Shown here one piece after another: positions 1 to 9,290 of a stretch of DNA of 64,000 nucleotides. Source of the stretch: Triplophysa rosa (lineage: Eukaryota; Chordata; Actinopteri; Cypriniformes; Nemacheilidae); NCBI RefSeq assembly GCF_024868665.1, contig NC_079896.1, positions 14,474,029 to 14,538,028 on the forward strand. Reading direction: 5' to 3'. Below the pieces are notes generated by a model. It saw nothing but the letters and a program-made list of their open reading frames with translations, searched no databases and was not told where the DNA came from. Numbering within the stretch: the first letter of the stretch is position 1; the number at the start of each line of letters is the position of its first letter. The translations under genes and the position numbers were made by a program.

Positions 1-565
1 CAGAGTACATCGCATGTTACACATGTTTTGTTTCAGGCTTTTGTCAGATGTTTGAGGATTTGGTCAAAACGGGACAGTTAAAATACTATACATTTCTATT
101 AAAAACATCATAGAAATACATATAATTTTTTATGTTGGACTAAAACCCGGCTTGTTCTAATGGGATTGTTGCGGCGCGCCACATCAAGTGTGGACAAAAT
201 GTAGAATTATAATGGGTTCTAATGCGTTCTATTGTCTTTTGACGCATCACGTCCGGTGTAGACATGGTGTTAAAGTTAATTTCTATAGGCCTCAAAAATA
301 TGTTGTTGCCTCAAAAAATGTGATGTTTTTCATCAATTCTAAATAAAAATGCCCCCCCCCACCCCTTTTGTTTTACACTGTTAATTGATTGGAGATAGAA
401 AAGTGGGCATTTCATTCAGAAATAGAGATCGTAGAAGACTGACAGTTAAAGGGGTGGGGTTAACAGATGTTTTGCCCAAGCTGTCAAACTGATGTCATCA
501 AAGAGGAACCTTTTGGTTCATTTTCAGATTTTGATTTTATGGAGACTTTAATGGTATACCACATG
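1..565. other. Intergenic or intronic DNA, no gene seen
   Basis: No coding region or complete transposon can be supported here. A C-rich run near 352-366 and a G-rich run near 448-460 are roughly complementary, which hints at an old MITE, but no target-site duplication was found. Confidence 0.4.
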
Positions 566-570
566 CCCTG

Positions 571-1193
571 TGTCAAGGATGAGGTGTGGAGAGAACCCAA
601 GCGCAGGCAGGCGGTGGTGAAGGGGTTAACAAGAATTTTATTAAACAAACAAAAACACCCACGATGGGGAAAACTATAACAAAACACGAACTATGAACTT
701 AGGAACAAAAAGGATGAATACAAAACAAAACACTTCCCACGAGGGGCAAAAGACTAACAAAATAAACTCGACACAACGTCTTACAAAACAACGGATGGGT
801 AAATTAGGCAGGGCACAAAACTCACAAATGACGGACGATGCAAGCAACAGGATCTCTGGACAAGAACATGGGAGCACAACCACGGTACAAGAACACACAC
901 GTAAACGTAGTACACGCATACACAACGAATCCACGAACACAAGACAAAGAAACAAGAGGGTACATATAGGAAAGACAAACGAGGGATAACGACACGGGCA
1001 GGTGTAGAACATCAAACACTCAGGGAAACATAACGAGGAAACGAGATGGCGGGAACAGAGACGAGACACTGGAAAAACACATGAGAGGTAAAAACATAAA
1101 CATCTCATGGCCTTCCCACATAAAACCCAAGGACTCTGCCCCGATCCCACCACACGACTAGAATTTCATAAACAAGACGGTGGGACCGTGACA
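571..1193 (-). repeat. 3' LTR of retrotransposon A
   Basis: This is the downstream LTR in the element's own orientation, 623 bp, TG...CA ends. It differs from its partner in the TATA region (minus strand reads TATATG here, TATAAATA in the other copy) and at a few single bases. The predicted self-primer sequence is at 927-937. Confidence 0.9.
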
Positions 1194-1228
1194 GAGCCCC
1201 CCCCTTAATGAACACCTCCAGGTGTTCA
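1194..1228 (-). promoter_or_regulatory. Polypurine tract and adjoining hairpin of element A
   Basis: Directly inside the 3' LTR the minus strand reads TTAAGGGGGGGGCTC, a polypurine tract (complement at 1194-1207) expected to prime plus-strand DNA. Immediately upstream, 1209-1228 is a perfect inverted repeat with 9-bp arms (TGAACACCT / AGGTGTTCA) around two bases. Element B has the same hairpin at 52282-52301 with one compensated base-pair change. Confidence 0.75.
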
Positions 1229-1516
1229 CCAAGGGTTGACTAACAAGACCTGACAGACTGGACCAAAGACAAAAACACAACAAACATGGTGAACAAGACA
1301 AGGGGCAGACAGACAACAAGACTAAGGGATTGGGGTGACAAAAAAAAACAAACATGGGAGGGGGGGTGGGGCAAAACAAGGGCCATAGGGGGCAGTCCAT
1401 GGGGGTGGGGAATAGTCCCAGTCCCCGGCTGCGCTCGAGGGCGCTGAGTCCTAGGGGACTTAGGATAAGTCCTGGGAGGGACAGTCTTTGACCCTGGGAG
1501 TCTCCCAGGGACCGGC
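1229..1516 (-). other. Non-coding 3' interior of element A
   Basis: Sequence between hairpin and minisatellite, C/T-rich on the minus strand. It is the counterpart of 51925-52280 in element B; both include a CTCGAGGGCGCTGAGTCC-type stretch (here near 1434-1451). No supported reading frame was seen. Confidence 0.6.
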
Positions 1517-2290
1517 TGGAAGCCGGCTGGACAGGGCTTGACGCCGGCTGGAAGGCCGGCTGGACAGGGCTTGACGCCGGCTGGAAGGCCGGCTGGACAG
1601 GGCTTGACGCCGGCTGGAAGGCCGGCTGGACAGGGCTTGACGCCGGCTGGAAGGCCGGCTGGACAGGGCTTGACGCCGGCTGGAAGGCCGGCTGGACAGG
1701 GCTTGACGCCGGCTGGAAGGCCGGCTGGACAGGGCTTGACGCCGGCTGGAAGGCCGGCTGGACAGGGCTTGACGCCGGCTGGAAGGCCGGCTGGACAGGG
1801 CTTGACGCCGGCTGGAAGGCCGGCTGGACAGGGCTTGACGCCGGCTGGAAGGCCGGCTGGACAGGGCTTGACGCCGGCTGGAAGGCCGGCTGGACAGGGC
1901 TTGACGCCGGCTGGAAGGCCGGCTGGACAGGGCTTGACGCCGGCTGGAAGGCCGGCTGGACAGGGCTTGACGCCGGCTGGAAGGCCGGCTGGACAGGGCT
2001 TGACGCCGGCTGGAAGGCCGGCTGGACAGGGCTTGACGCCGGCTGGAAGGCCGGCTGGACAGGGCTTGACGCCGGCTGGAAGGCCGGCTGGACAGGGCTT
2101 GACGCCGGCTGGAAGGCCGGCTGGACAGGGCTTGACGCCGGCTGGAAGGCCGGCTGGACAGGGCTTGACGCCGGCTGGAAGGCCGGCTGGACAGGCTTGA
2201 CGCCGGCTGGAAGGCCGGCTGGACGGGCTGACGCCGGCTGGAAGCCGGCTGGACAGGGCTGACGCCGGCTGGAGCCGGCTGGACAGGGCT
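1517..2290. repeat. 33-bp GC-rich minisatellite inside element A
   Basis: About 20 near-perfect copies of a 33-bp unit (core GACGCCGGCTGGAAGG, then CCGGCTGGACAGGGCTT), with decayed copies at both edges. A related shorter unit (TGGATCACCGGACTGGACGCC type) follows from about 2290 to 2480. Because 33 is a multiple of three, the array stays open in several frames; on the minus strand it reads as an 11-residue repeat rich in Ser, Arg, Pro and Gln. The same unit occurs in element B in the same place relative to gag. Long open frames here follow from the period and are not by themselves evidence of a protein. Confidence 0.95.
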
Positions 2291-2376
2291 TGACGCCGGC
2301 TGGATCACCGGACTGGACGCCGCTGGATCACCAGGACTGGACGCCGGTTGGATCACCGGACTGGACGCCGACTGGA

Positions 2377-3003
2377 TCACCGGACTGGACCCGGCTGGAT
2401 CACCGGACTGGACGCCGGCTGGACACGACTGGACGCCGGCTGGATCACCGGACTGGACGCCGGCTGGATCACCGGCATCTGCTTCCCCCTCCTCGGCTTC
2501 TTTTTCCTGGACCGGCCCACAGGACATGTGGCCGGTTGCAGGGAAGCGGTGGGAGGCCCGAGATACTCCGCACCGGAGGAGTCGGACGGGGAGTCCCAAG
2601 ACTCCCTTCGTCTCCGCCGGCCACGGGTGTCGCTGGGTGGTGCAGCAGAGTGCCCCGAGGCAGATGGATCGGAGGGACCCAAGGTAATGGTGTCAATGTT
2701 AAGGACACGTTCCTCCGGAATCACCTCCAGATGGGTCGGAGAGGCAAGACGTGCTGAGGCCCCTGGCGGATCCCGATTGTAAGCGTAACATACGAGATTT
2801 CCAAAACCCAGGGGTCTCAGCATCCGCATCTCCGACCGGGAGAGTGGTTCCGCAAGACAGCCATTGAACATCACCTTGAGCTCCTCCTCCCCAAAGCAGC
2901 CTCGCTCTGCTACATCCAGGAACTGATTGGCGAACACCCAGATGTTAGTGTCTCCCTGGCGGAGGGAAAGGAGGTGGTGGGTCTCCCTAGCCCGGCTCCC
3001 CAT
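2377..3003 (-). CDS. gag-like protein of retrotransposon A
   Basis: An open frame starts at an ATG at 3003, about 45 bp inside the 5' LTR, and runs into the repeat array. The first ~60 residues resemble a gypsy-type Gag core: LRQGDTNIWVFANQFLDVAE, then EEELKVMFNGCLAEPLSRSE. That is the LRQG...F...L...F..GL..PL layout of sushi-class Gag. It is followed by an acidic, Ser/Pro-rich middle and a basic patch with runs of Arg and Lys (RGRRRRR; RKKKPRRGK) that could bind nucleic acid. No CCHC zinc knuckle is visible. In element B the same region aligns (ELKVIFNSCLDEPF) but is frameshifted, so this copy is the better preserved. Expected role: capsid-like packaging of the element's RNA in the cytoplasm. 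The Gag assignment is inference from pattern; the exact stop within the repeats is uncertain. Confidence 0.55.
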   Translation of the reverse strand: MGSRARETHHLLSLRQGDTNIWVFANQFLDVAERGCFGEEELKVMFNGCLAEPLSRSEMRMLRPLGFGNLVCYAYNRDPPGASARLASPTHLEVIPEERVLNIDTITLGPSDPSASGHSAAPPSDTRGRRRRRESWDSPSDSSGAEYLGPPTASLQPATCPVGRSRKKKPRRGKQMPVIQPASSPVIQPASSRVQPASSPVIQPGPVR

Positions 3004-3036
3004 GTCCACAGAGCTGCCTGCTGGGCTCAGTAGTGG

Positions 3037-3047
3037 TTCGTGGATTC
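3037..3047 (-). promoter_or_regulatory. Predicted self-primed primer-binding site of element A
   Basis: The 11 bases abutting the 5' LTR read GAATCCACGAA on the minus strand. No TGG start (usual for a tRNA-primed site) is present. The exact complement, TTCGTGGATTC, lies in the LTR at 3404-3414 and 927-937, just downstream of the TATA box, where the transcript should begin. That is the Tf1/sushi self-priming arrangement. Three more pairs (GTG with CAC) follow after a one-base bulge. Confidence 0.7.
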
Positions 3048-3670
3048 TGTCAAGGATGAGGTGTGGAGAGAACCCAAGCGCAGGCAGGCGGTGGTGAAGG
3101 GGTTAACAAGAATTTTATTAAACAAACAAAAACACCCACGATGGGGAAAACTATAACAAAACACGAACTATGAACTTAGGAACAAAAAGGATGAATACAA
3201 AACAAAACACTTCCCACGAGGGGCAAAAGACTAACAAAATAAACTCGACACAACGTCTTACAAAACAACGGATGGGTAAATTAGGCAGGGCACAAAACTC
3301 ACAAATGACGGACGATGCAAGCAACAGGATCTCTGGACAAGAACATGGGAGCACTACCACGGTACAAGAACACACACGTAAACTTAGTACACGCATACAC
3401 AACGAATCCACGAACACAAGACAAAGAAACAAGAGGGTATTTATAGGAAAGACAAACGAGGGATAACGACACGGGCAGGTGTAGAACATCAAACACTCAG
3501 GGAAACATAACGAGGAAACGAGATGGCGGGAACAGAGACGAGACACTGGAAAAACACATGAGAGGTAAAAACATAAACATCTCATGGCCTTCCCACATAA
3601 AACCCAAGGACTCTGCCCCGATCCCACCACACGACTAGAATTTCATAAACAAGACGGTGGGACCGTGACA
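3048..3670 (-). repeat. 5' LTR of retrotransposon A with TATA box
   Basis: This 623-bp LTR should drive the element. On the minus strand a perfect TATAAATA lies at 3446-3439. Counting about 29 nt downstream puts the transcript start near 3417, at GTGTTCGTGGATTC, which contains the predicted self-primer. Confidence 0.85.
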
Positions 3671-3675
3671 CCCTG

Positions 3676-4397
3676 ATTTCAAATCCATTTTTTGTTTAAC
3701 AATTTTCAACAAATGTTCAGGTTTCTTCATTATTTTCAGAATCGTTCCTTTTTGTCTACCTGAAGTACTTTGTCTGTGGGTTCTGTTAAATAAAGAAACA
3801 ACATGGCTGCCCAATAGGAGCTGTAATCTTTTGGCTGTTTTCCAGGCTTTGGCTGGCTGGTGCTTGTTATTCCTCTGTTCACTTTGGAAGGAAAAAGTGA
3901 GTTTGAGTGATCTCAGACATTGGTTAGGGAAGGAGGCGTGATGCCGTCATTTAGACAGGCAACAATGTCTGCTCCATTGGGAGGAAAAGAAGGCTGTGAA
4001 GGAGGAAAACTAAATCACACATGTACCCAACAAGGATTTGTCATTAAGACTGTCTGTGATTTAAAATCATTTAGTTTTAAAACCTTAAACTTAACATTTT
4101 TAAGCTTTTTTTGCAAAATTCACATTAGGTTACAAGCAAAGAACGATATCCATTTGGCAGATGACACATTGTTACATTTACATTTTCTGCTTTGGGTAGC
4201 CACTTTTATTGATGTCATCTTATAGTGTATATATTTTTTATTATGCGTGTAAGGTATGTTCTGTAGGGAATCAAATGCATAATCTAGGCATTTACTATTA
4301 GACAGCTAAATGAACCAAACCTGAACACAAACATGTGACAGATAACGAAGGAAAGGAATATCTCTCTCTCGCTCGCTTGCATGTATTCACACACACA

Positions 4398-4449
<52 letters not shown>

Positions 4450-4823
4450 CACAATAATCATTTCCAAATGTTTTTCTGATCATTATCACAGCGTGGTTTG
4501 TCACGGTGGAGCTGTGACGTATGGGGTGGGTGGTGTCTTTGGACGTAAAGAGAGAAAGAGACCTTGAGGAGAACTTGCGTGTGTCATGTGAATTTGAGGA
4601 ATGTTTGCATTGAACTCAGCATTTGTCATAAGCCCCTCATTTTACACTCAATCAATCACCTAAAAGTACTGTAGCGCTGACTATCCATTCACTGAAGTTT
4701 TGCTTTGTTCCCCTGGAGGAATTCTATAGCTGTAAAATGATTCGTTTCTTGAATATATATACACAGTACAGTATCTAAAGACAATACATTTTGTTATGAG
4801 GAACATCTTTATTGTTTGCTAAA
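3676..4823. other. Non-coding DNA, no gene seen
   Basis: Unique-looking AT-rich sequence. Apart from the microsatellite near 4391-4453 no element or exon could be supported; short open frames here lack any recognisable domain. Confidence 0.5.
4391..4453. repeat. (ACGC)n/(AC)n compound microsatellite
   Basis: About ten CGCA/ACGC tetramers flanked by AC dinucleotides on both sides, preceded by a short CTCTCTCGCTCGC tract. Alternating purine-pyrimidine sequence of this kind can adopt Z-DNA. Confidence 0.95.
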
Positions 4824-4827
4824 TTAA

Positions 4828-5285
4828 AGGAACACTCCACTTTTTTTGGAAATAGGCTCATTCTCCAACTCCCCCAGAGTTAATAAGTTGAGTTTTACCA
4901 TTCTGCAATCTATTCAGCCGATTTCCGGGTTTGGCGATAGCACTTTTAGCATATCTTAGCATAGATCATTAAATCCAATTAGACCAGTAGCATCGTGTTC
5001 AAAAATGACCAAAGAGTTTCAATATTTTTCCTATTTAAAACTTGACTCTTCTGTACTTATATCGTGTGCTAAGACTGGCGGAAAATGAAAAGTTGCGATT
5101 TTATAGGCCGATATGATTAGGAACTATACTCCCATTCCGGTGTAATAATCAGTTTTAAATATGAAAATTATTTAAACTCTTTGGTCATTTTTGAACGCGA
5201 TAGATTCCAGAACGGTAAAACTCAACTTATTAACTCTGGGGGAGTTGGAGAATGAGCCTATTTCCAAAAAAAGTGGAGTGTTCCT
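4828..5285. mobile_element. Foldback MITE with TTAA target (piggyBac- or Kolobok-type)
   Basis: The ends are about 80-bp inverted repeats (AGGAACACTCCACTTTTTTT... and its complement) with only a few mismatches. Both ends are flanked by TTAA (4824-4827 and 5286-5289), the target duplication of piggyBac and Kolobok transposons. The 458-bp element has no coding capacity. Confidence 0.88.
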
Positions 5286-5289
5286 TTAA

Positions 5290-5788
5290 GATTCGCTTAA
5301 TAGGACTAGGTGTTATAATCCCACTATTTCAGCACAGTTGAATTGCCCAATAAGACATTTCCCACGCCTTATGCATGACAGGGGGATGCAGTCAAGAATA
5401 TGAATAGACGTCGGAGGTTTCGTCGGGTAGGCATCCTCTGTGTTTGGGAAATACATAGGATACTTACCTTTCCTTGCCATTATCAGAGAGACATCTCATG
5501 AGTTGTGTGTCCCACTTTCATCACATCCATTATTCTGGATGAAAGATGCCTTTTGGTGAGGTGCTGCTGATAATGCCCTTTGTATGGTTCCCATCAATGC
5601 TTCCATCAATCAGTTGTTCACCTCAGCCTCATTGGGTGTTTCGGCCCTTTATCACAAGACACCCTCAGCCAAGGGAGGTCCACCGCAGGTTGATCAGACC
5701 TGGGTGTGTGTTGCATTGTTACAAGGTCATCTGGCAGCCCATGCTGTGTCCATCCGCCTAAACCACAGCCATTCTTCTTTCTGCACCA
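5290..5788. other. Non-coding DNA, no gene seen
   Basis: No exon is supported. The text around 5620-5760 resembles the flank near 6890 (a Q-P-H-like stretch opposite the LINE relic) and may be an older fragment of the LINE that continues from 6890. Confidence 0.35.
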
Positions 5789-5796
5789 CTGGCCAG

Positions 5797-6248
5797 TAGG
5801 GATGTAACGATTCACCGTGAGCCGGTTGAAAATCGGTTATAATGAGTGACGATTCAATTCGGTTGAGGCTTGAACTGAATCGCAATACAATTTTTGAACA
5901 GCAGGGGCCGCTATTTTCGCTGCAAACCTAAACGTGGATGCTGATATTTCTTAAATGCAAAAAAATCCAAGAAAAGCACAGACAGTATTCGTTTGTTTAT
6001 ATTAAAGAGACTTTTTCTATTATTAATTTGTTATAAAATCGCAGTTTAGTTTTGTTATTTGAAATAAAACATTATTTTATTATGCAAAGAAACGTGAAGC
6101 ATTTAAGAAATAATGCAAGGGAAGTTGTTCATTTCTAATTTGTTTCAACTCATTTTTTAAAAATAAATCGTAAGTAAATCGTGAATAAATCGCATCGTGA
6201 GATCAGAATCGTATCGCATCGTGAGCTGAGTGAATCGTTACATCCCTA
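5797..6248. mobile_element. Non-autonomous hAT transposon
   Basis: The ends are inverted repeats TAGGGATGTAACGATTCA / TGAATCGTTACATCCCTA. Both are flanked by the 8-bp duplication CTGGCCAG (5789-5796 and 6249-6256), the hAT hallmark. The 452-bp interior is AT-rich with repeated AATCG motifs and no frame. Confidence 0.92.
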
Positions 6249-6324
6249 CTGGCCAGTTGTTGTTTATCCGACCTGTCCTCAATAGGTCCTCTGAGATTGA
6301 CCTATTTGTCAGCTATGGTGGCCT

Positions 6325-6491
6325 CTGCATTTAACCCTTCCAGTGAGTAGTGAACTGGCGGCACTGCAAGTCGTGAACACATATACACCAGAAGCAGTAT
6401 CACTGCAGTCGTTACCCGCTGGCTCTGAGATTCGAACCGGCAACCTTCTGGTCACGAGTCCGACTCTCTAACCATTAGGTCACGACTACCC
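6325..6491 (-). mobile_element. tRNA-derived SINE
   Basis: The minus strand begins GGGTAGTCGTGACCTAATGG, followed by an A-box-like TGGTTAGAGAGTCGG and a B box GGTTCGAATCT (complement at 6428-6438), the internal Pol III promoter of a tRNA. The body continues to a TTAAATGCAGAGG-type 3' part seen in fish tRNA-SINEs. It is too long and diverged downstream of the B box to be a functional tRNA gene. Confidence 0.75.
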
Positions 6492-6504
6492 ACACCGTTA
6501 AGTT

Positions 6505-6880
6505 CCCCCAGTATGGCAACACATTACCAAAATCACAGCAACCATACGCACCAACCCGTTGGCTAAGGCTGTTGTAGCCCCACTGGCTCCGTTAATGCAA
6601 GCTCAGTGCCCCCGATCCCGTAAGGCATACAATTACAACACATTACCATAACCTCGTCGCAACTATACACGCCACCCCATTGGCTAAGGCTGTTCTAGCC
6701 CCACTGACACCGTTAATGCATGCTCAGTGCCCCCAGTCCCGTATGGCATAACATTACAACATATTACCAAAAATCAACGCAACCATACACGTCACCCCGT
6801 TGGCTAAGGCTGTTCTAACCCCACTGGCACCGTTAATGTATGCTCAGTGCCACCCGGTTCCGTATGGGGTAACATTCCAC
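6505..6880. repeat. ~120-bp tandem repeat, about three copies
   Basis: The marker TTGGCTAAGGCTGTT recurs at 6559, 6680 and 6800, giving periods of 121 and 120. Each unit also carries CACTGGC/CACTGAC, CCGTTAATG, GCTCAGTGCC and CATTACCA blocks. Units differ at scattered sites. The array sits between the SINE and the LINE relic. Confidence 0.85.
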
Positions 6881-6904
6881 ACACAACACCATTTTATTAC
6901 GTGG

Positions 6905-8176
6905 TCACTTGGCAGCCCATATTGCGTCCTTCCGTTTCAACCACAGCCAGTGGCTGCTTCTCTCAGCATGAGTGACAAGTTCTTTGACTACCATCCGTTG
7001 GGCCTGACCTCTGATCACCACTTTCTTAAGCAGCCTTGTAGTGGAATTGGAAACAAAGCCCCTGCAGCCCACTTCCACCGGGAATACTTTCGCTGTCCAT
7101 CCCCGATCTTCAGCCTCCGCTGCCAAGTTGCTTCGTTCAAATGCTTCATTAATGGCCTCTTCCCAAGGTACAGTCAACTCAACAATGAGGACTGTCCTAC
7201 TGGAGCTGGACTACAGAACCATGTCAGGCCGCAGGTTGTTCGCTTTGATTTCCAAGGGGAAAGTAAGTATGTGGTTTAAATCAGCTCGCATTTTCCAATC
7301 CCTGTCTATACTCAGCAGACCTGAATCTGAGGTTAAGGGCTTGGCCCGCGGTTTCTGCCCCTCCCGAATAAAGGGTTGCCTTTTTAGCGAGTTAGCCTTG
7401 GCGTTTTGGGGGATGGCATTTTCTGCCACTCTCTTGGTCTCTACTGCTGCAGCCAAGCACTTTAGTATTTGATTGTGGTGCTATGTGTATCTCCCCTGTG
7501 TCAAGCTCTTCTTACAACCCACGAGAATATGTTTAAGGTTTGCTGGAGCTGCATATACATAGGTGGCAGGCTGGATCCTGTCCACACTAAACATGCAGAT
7601 TTGTTGGTGAGGGCAGCACATCATATGTAGCTCTTATGATAAAACTTAGCCTGTTTGTTTCCATACCCCACAGCTCACTCCATGTGATTTTGCGCCGTTC
7701 AATGCCTTCCCACCTCATCCAACGGCCTTGCTGGCACATCTACTTGCTTCCTCTTGACGCCGAACCTCCTCCACTACCAGGTGATGCTGTTCCTTTGGTG
7801 TTGCTTTTCGCCACGTAGGTGTGGTTGATGCCAAACCAAGTCCCCCTCTGCCATGTTGAACTTGTCCCACTATGTCCTTATGTCTGAGGGCTGCCTTTGC
7901 AACTCCTACCGATGTTGTTGGGTTCCATTTCCTCCCTGTCGCTGCTGTTGGAGCAGCATCTCTTACACATGGATCACAGGATTCTTTGAACGTCATCTCC
8001 AACCTTGTTTTGGTGCATTTATATTCCTCCACAAGGCTTGAAATGGGAAGAGAGAGAGCTCCATTCCCGTACAGCCCTATGTTGCTAAGGCATCTTGGTA
8101 GCCCAAGCCATTTCCTCATTTGTGTACTCACCAATCTCTCCAGGTTATTGGCGTGAGACACTGTGAGCTCATACAT
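6905..8176 (-). pseudogene. LINE C-terminal region: thumb, zinc knuckle, endonuclease relic
   Basis: Reading the minus strand from 8176: LVSTQMRKWLGLPRCLSNIG, then LPISSLVEEYKCTKTRLEM, a conserved post-RT stretch. Near 7500-7600 comes APANLKHILVGCKKSLTQGR (knuckle-like C/H pattern). Then LRPDMVL, followed after a frameshift between about 7211 and 7177 by a TVPWEEAINEAFERS-type segment, matching the PD...E-L-T core of the restriction-like endonuclease, and VEVGCRGFVSNSTTRLLKK. Multiple frameshifts and stops make this a pseudogene. Confidence 0.65.
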
Positions 8177-8185
8177 TGAAATTGG

Positions 8186-9285
8186 TCACATCAGGTGTGG
8201 CAGCAAGCCAAATTGGAAGCACCAGAGTTTCAGCTTCCCAGGAAGAGCTGTATTATTGATTTTCTTGAGGCCACTTGCTGTCCCTTGCCTGAGTTGTTCC
8301 ACCTGTTCAGCGACTTTAAGGTCTGCGGCTAGAAAAACAACATGCAGGTCTTTCTTCTCCTTTTTTGCCATTTGCAACTGGTGCCAGATGATGTCAGCAT
8401 GTTCCAAACATCCAAAGAAACCCCCTACAGTATGCCTGCCTTCTACACTGAAGTGTCAATGAAGTTGTTTCTCTTCAGAAATCCTGAGAGGCTGTTGGCC
8501 ACAACGCTGAAGAAAATCTTATCTTCCACATTCAAGAGGCTAATTTGGCGAAACTGGTCAATAGTTGAAGAATTTTTCTCTTTGGGGATCAGTATGCCTC
8601 CTGCCCTTCTCCAGACCTTTGGGATCACCTGCTTTTTCCATGCCACAGACAATAATCTCCAAATGTACCTCAACACCCCAGGCTCTCTTGTAGAGCCTGT
8701 ATGGTATACCGTTGGGTATACCAACGTTGAAGCTGATCTTGCCCGTTTTACTGCACTCTCAACTTCGCTCCATTTAGGGGGCCTTGTGTCCATCTGGTGT
8801 TCTGGTAGCTGAATTGGTGGCATGTCCTGTGGAATGGAGATTGGCTCATGCCTCTGATTGTCAGAATACATTTTCTGTAGGTGTTCCTCAAGATCTGTTA
8901 TAGGTACTTTAAGGGTCCCAGTTTTCTCCTTGCTAAAGATGCTACTGACAAACTTGTAAGGATCTTTGTAGACAGCGGTCCTGGTTCGCTCCTTCTTATG
9001 TTGCTTTCTCAAGCTCTCTGCTCTTCGCAACGAGGCAAGGCCACTTTTAATATATTTTAATATGGACTTAGGTCGGCCCGTCGTCTCCTTCTGTGACCTT
9101 GGGTTCTTGCTTTTCACTCCAAATCTCTCCACCCCATAGGTGTAGATGATCTCCCCCATATTCTCCAGTTTTCTTTCGACATCTTGTTTTTGGCCTGCTG
9201 AAAGCTGGATGAGATCCGAGTCAATGATTGCCCATTCTTTGTTCCAGAATTTAGGCCAAAGTATCTGAGGTCTTCTTCCATCCAT
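8186..9285 (-). pseudogene. LINE reverse transcriptase, N-terminal part
   Basis: A 280-codon open stretch ends in the first RT motifs: RAGGILIPKEKNSSTIDQFR (motif 1/2 region), then QISLLNVEDKIFFSVVANSL and NNFIDTSV. A second stretch in another frame, LEHADIIWHQLQMAKKEKKD then LHVVFLAADL, carries the next motif, with the aspartate-containing DLA box altered to AADL. The sequence then jumps directly into the post-RT region, so the catalytic DD motif is deleted. Upstream residues are highly charged, as in the RT leader of this class. Confidence 0.7.
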
Positions 9286-9290
9286 TTTAC

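Larger units (their letters stand above)
571..3670 (-). mobile_element. LTR retrotransposon A, gag-only, non-autonomous, complete
   Basis: Two 623-bp direct repeats (571-1193 and 3048-3670) start TGTCA and end TGACA and differ at only a few positions. The five bases before (CCCTG, 566-570) and after (CCCTG, 3671-3675) are identical, so this is a complete insertion with its target-site duplication. A G-rich polypurine tract on the minus strand abuts the left LTR and the gag-like frame reads on the minus strand, so the element runs right to left. The interior is about 1.85 kb: a short gag-like frame, then a GC-rich 33-bp minisatellite, then non-coding sequence. No protease, reverse transcriptase or integrase frame is present, so it must use enzymes supplied in trans. 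The near-identical LTRs suggest a fairly recent insertion. The gag style and priming logic suggest a Ty3/gypsy element near the sushi/Tf1 group; that placement is inference. Confidence 0.9.
6890..9290 (-). mobile_element. Decayed R2/NeSL-type LINE (restriction-like endonuclease class)
   Basis: On the minus strand the order is an N-terminal region and early reverse transcriptase (9285 to about 8190), then thumb-like sequence, a CCHC-type knuckle and a restriction-like endonuclease domain (about 8176 to 6905). That architecture fits R2/NeSL-like non-LTR elements. The catalytic middle of the reverse transcriptase is missing and the frame is broken at several points, so it is dead. Clade placement is from remembered family patterns. 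Confidence 0.7.

Noticed and set aside
674..1153. Cys-rich 159-codon frames in the LTRs of A (and 3151-3630), and similar frames in the LTRs of B
   Set aside because: They lie wholly inside LTRs, lie in the U3/R promoter region and show no domain; the repeated occurrence simply reflects the two LTR copies.
1517..2290. CRISPR-like regular repeats
   Set aside because: There are no unique spacers; units are contiguous, and the genome is vertebrate.
1460..2599. Long open frames across the 33-bp repeats on both strands
   Set aside because: The period is divisible by three, so frames stay open automatically; I list the array as a repeat and only the gag-like part as coding.
4298..4504. Frame with repeated VRAC residues
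   Set aside because: It is the translation of the ACGC/AC microsatellite.
6421..6491. Possible tRNA gene
   Set aside because: A and B boxes are present, but the sequence continues into a SINE body and the tRNA fold is not complete.
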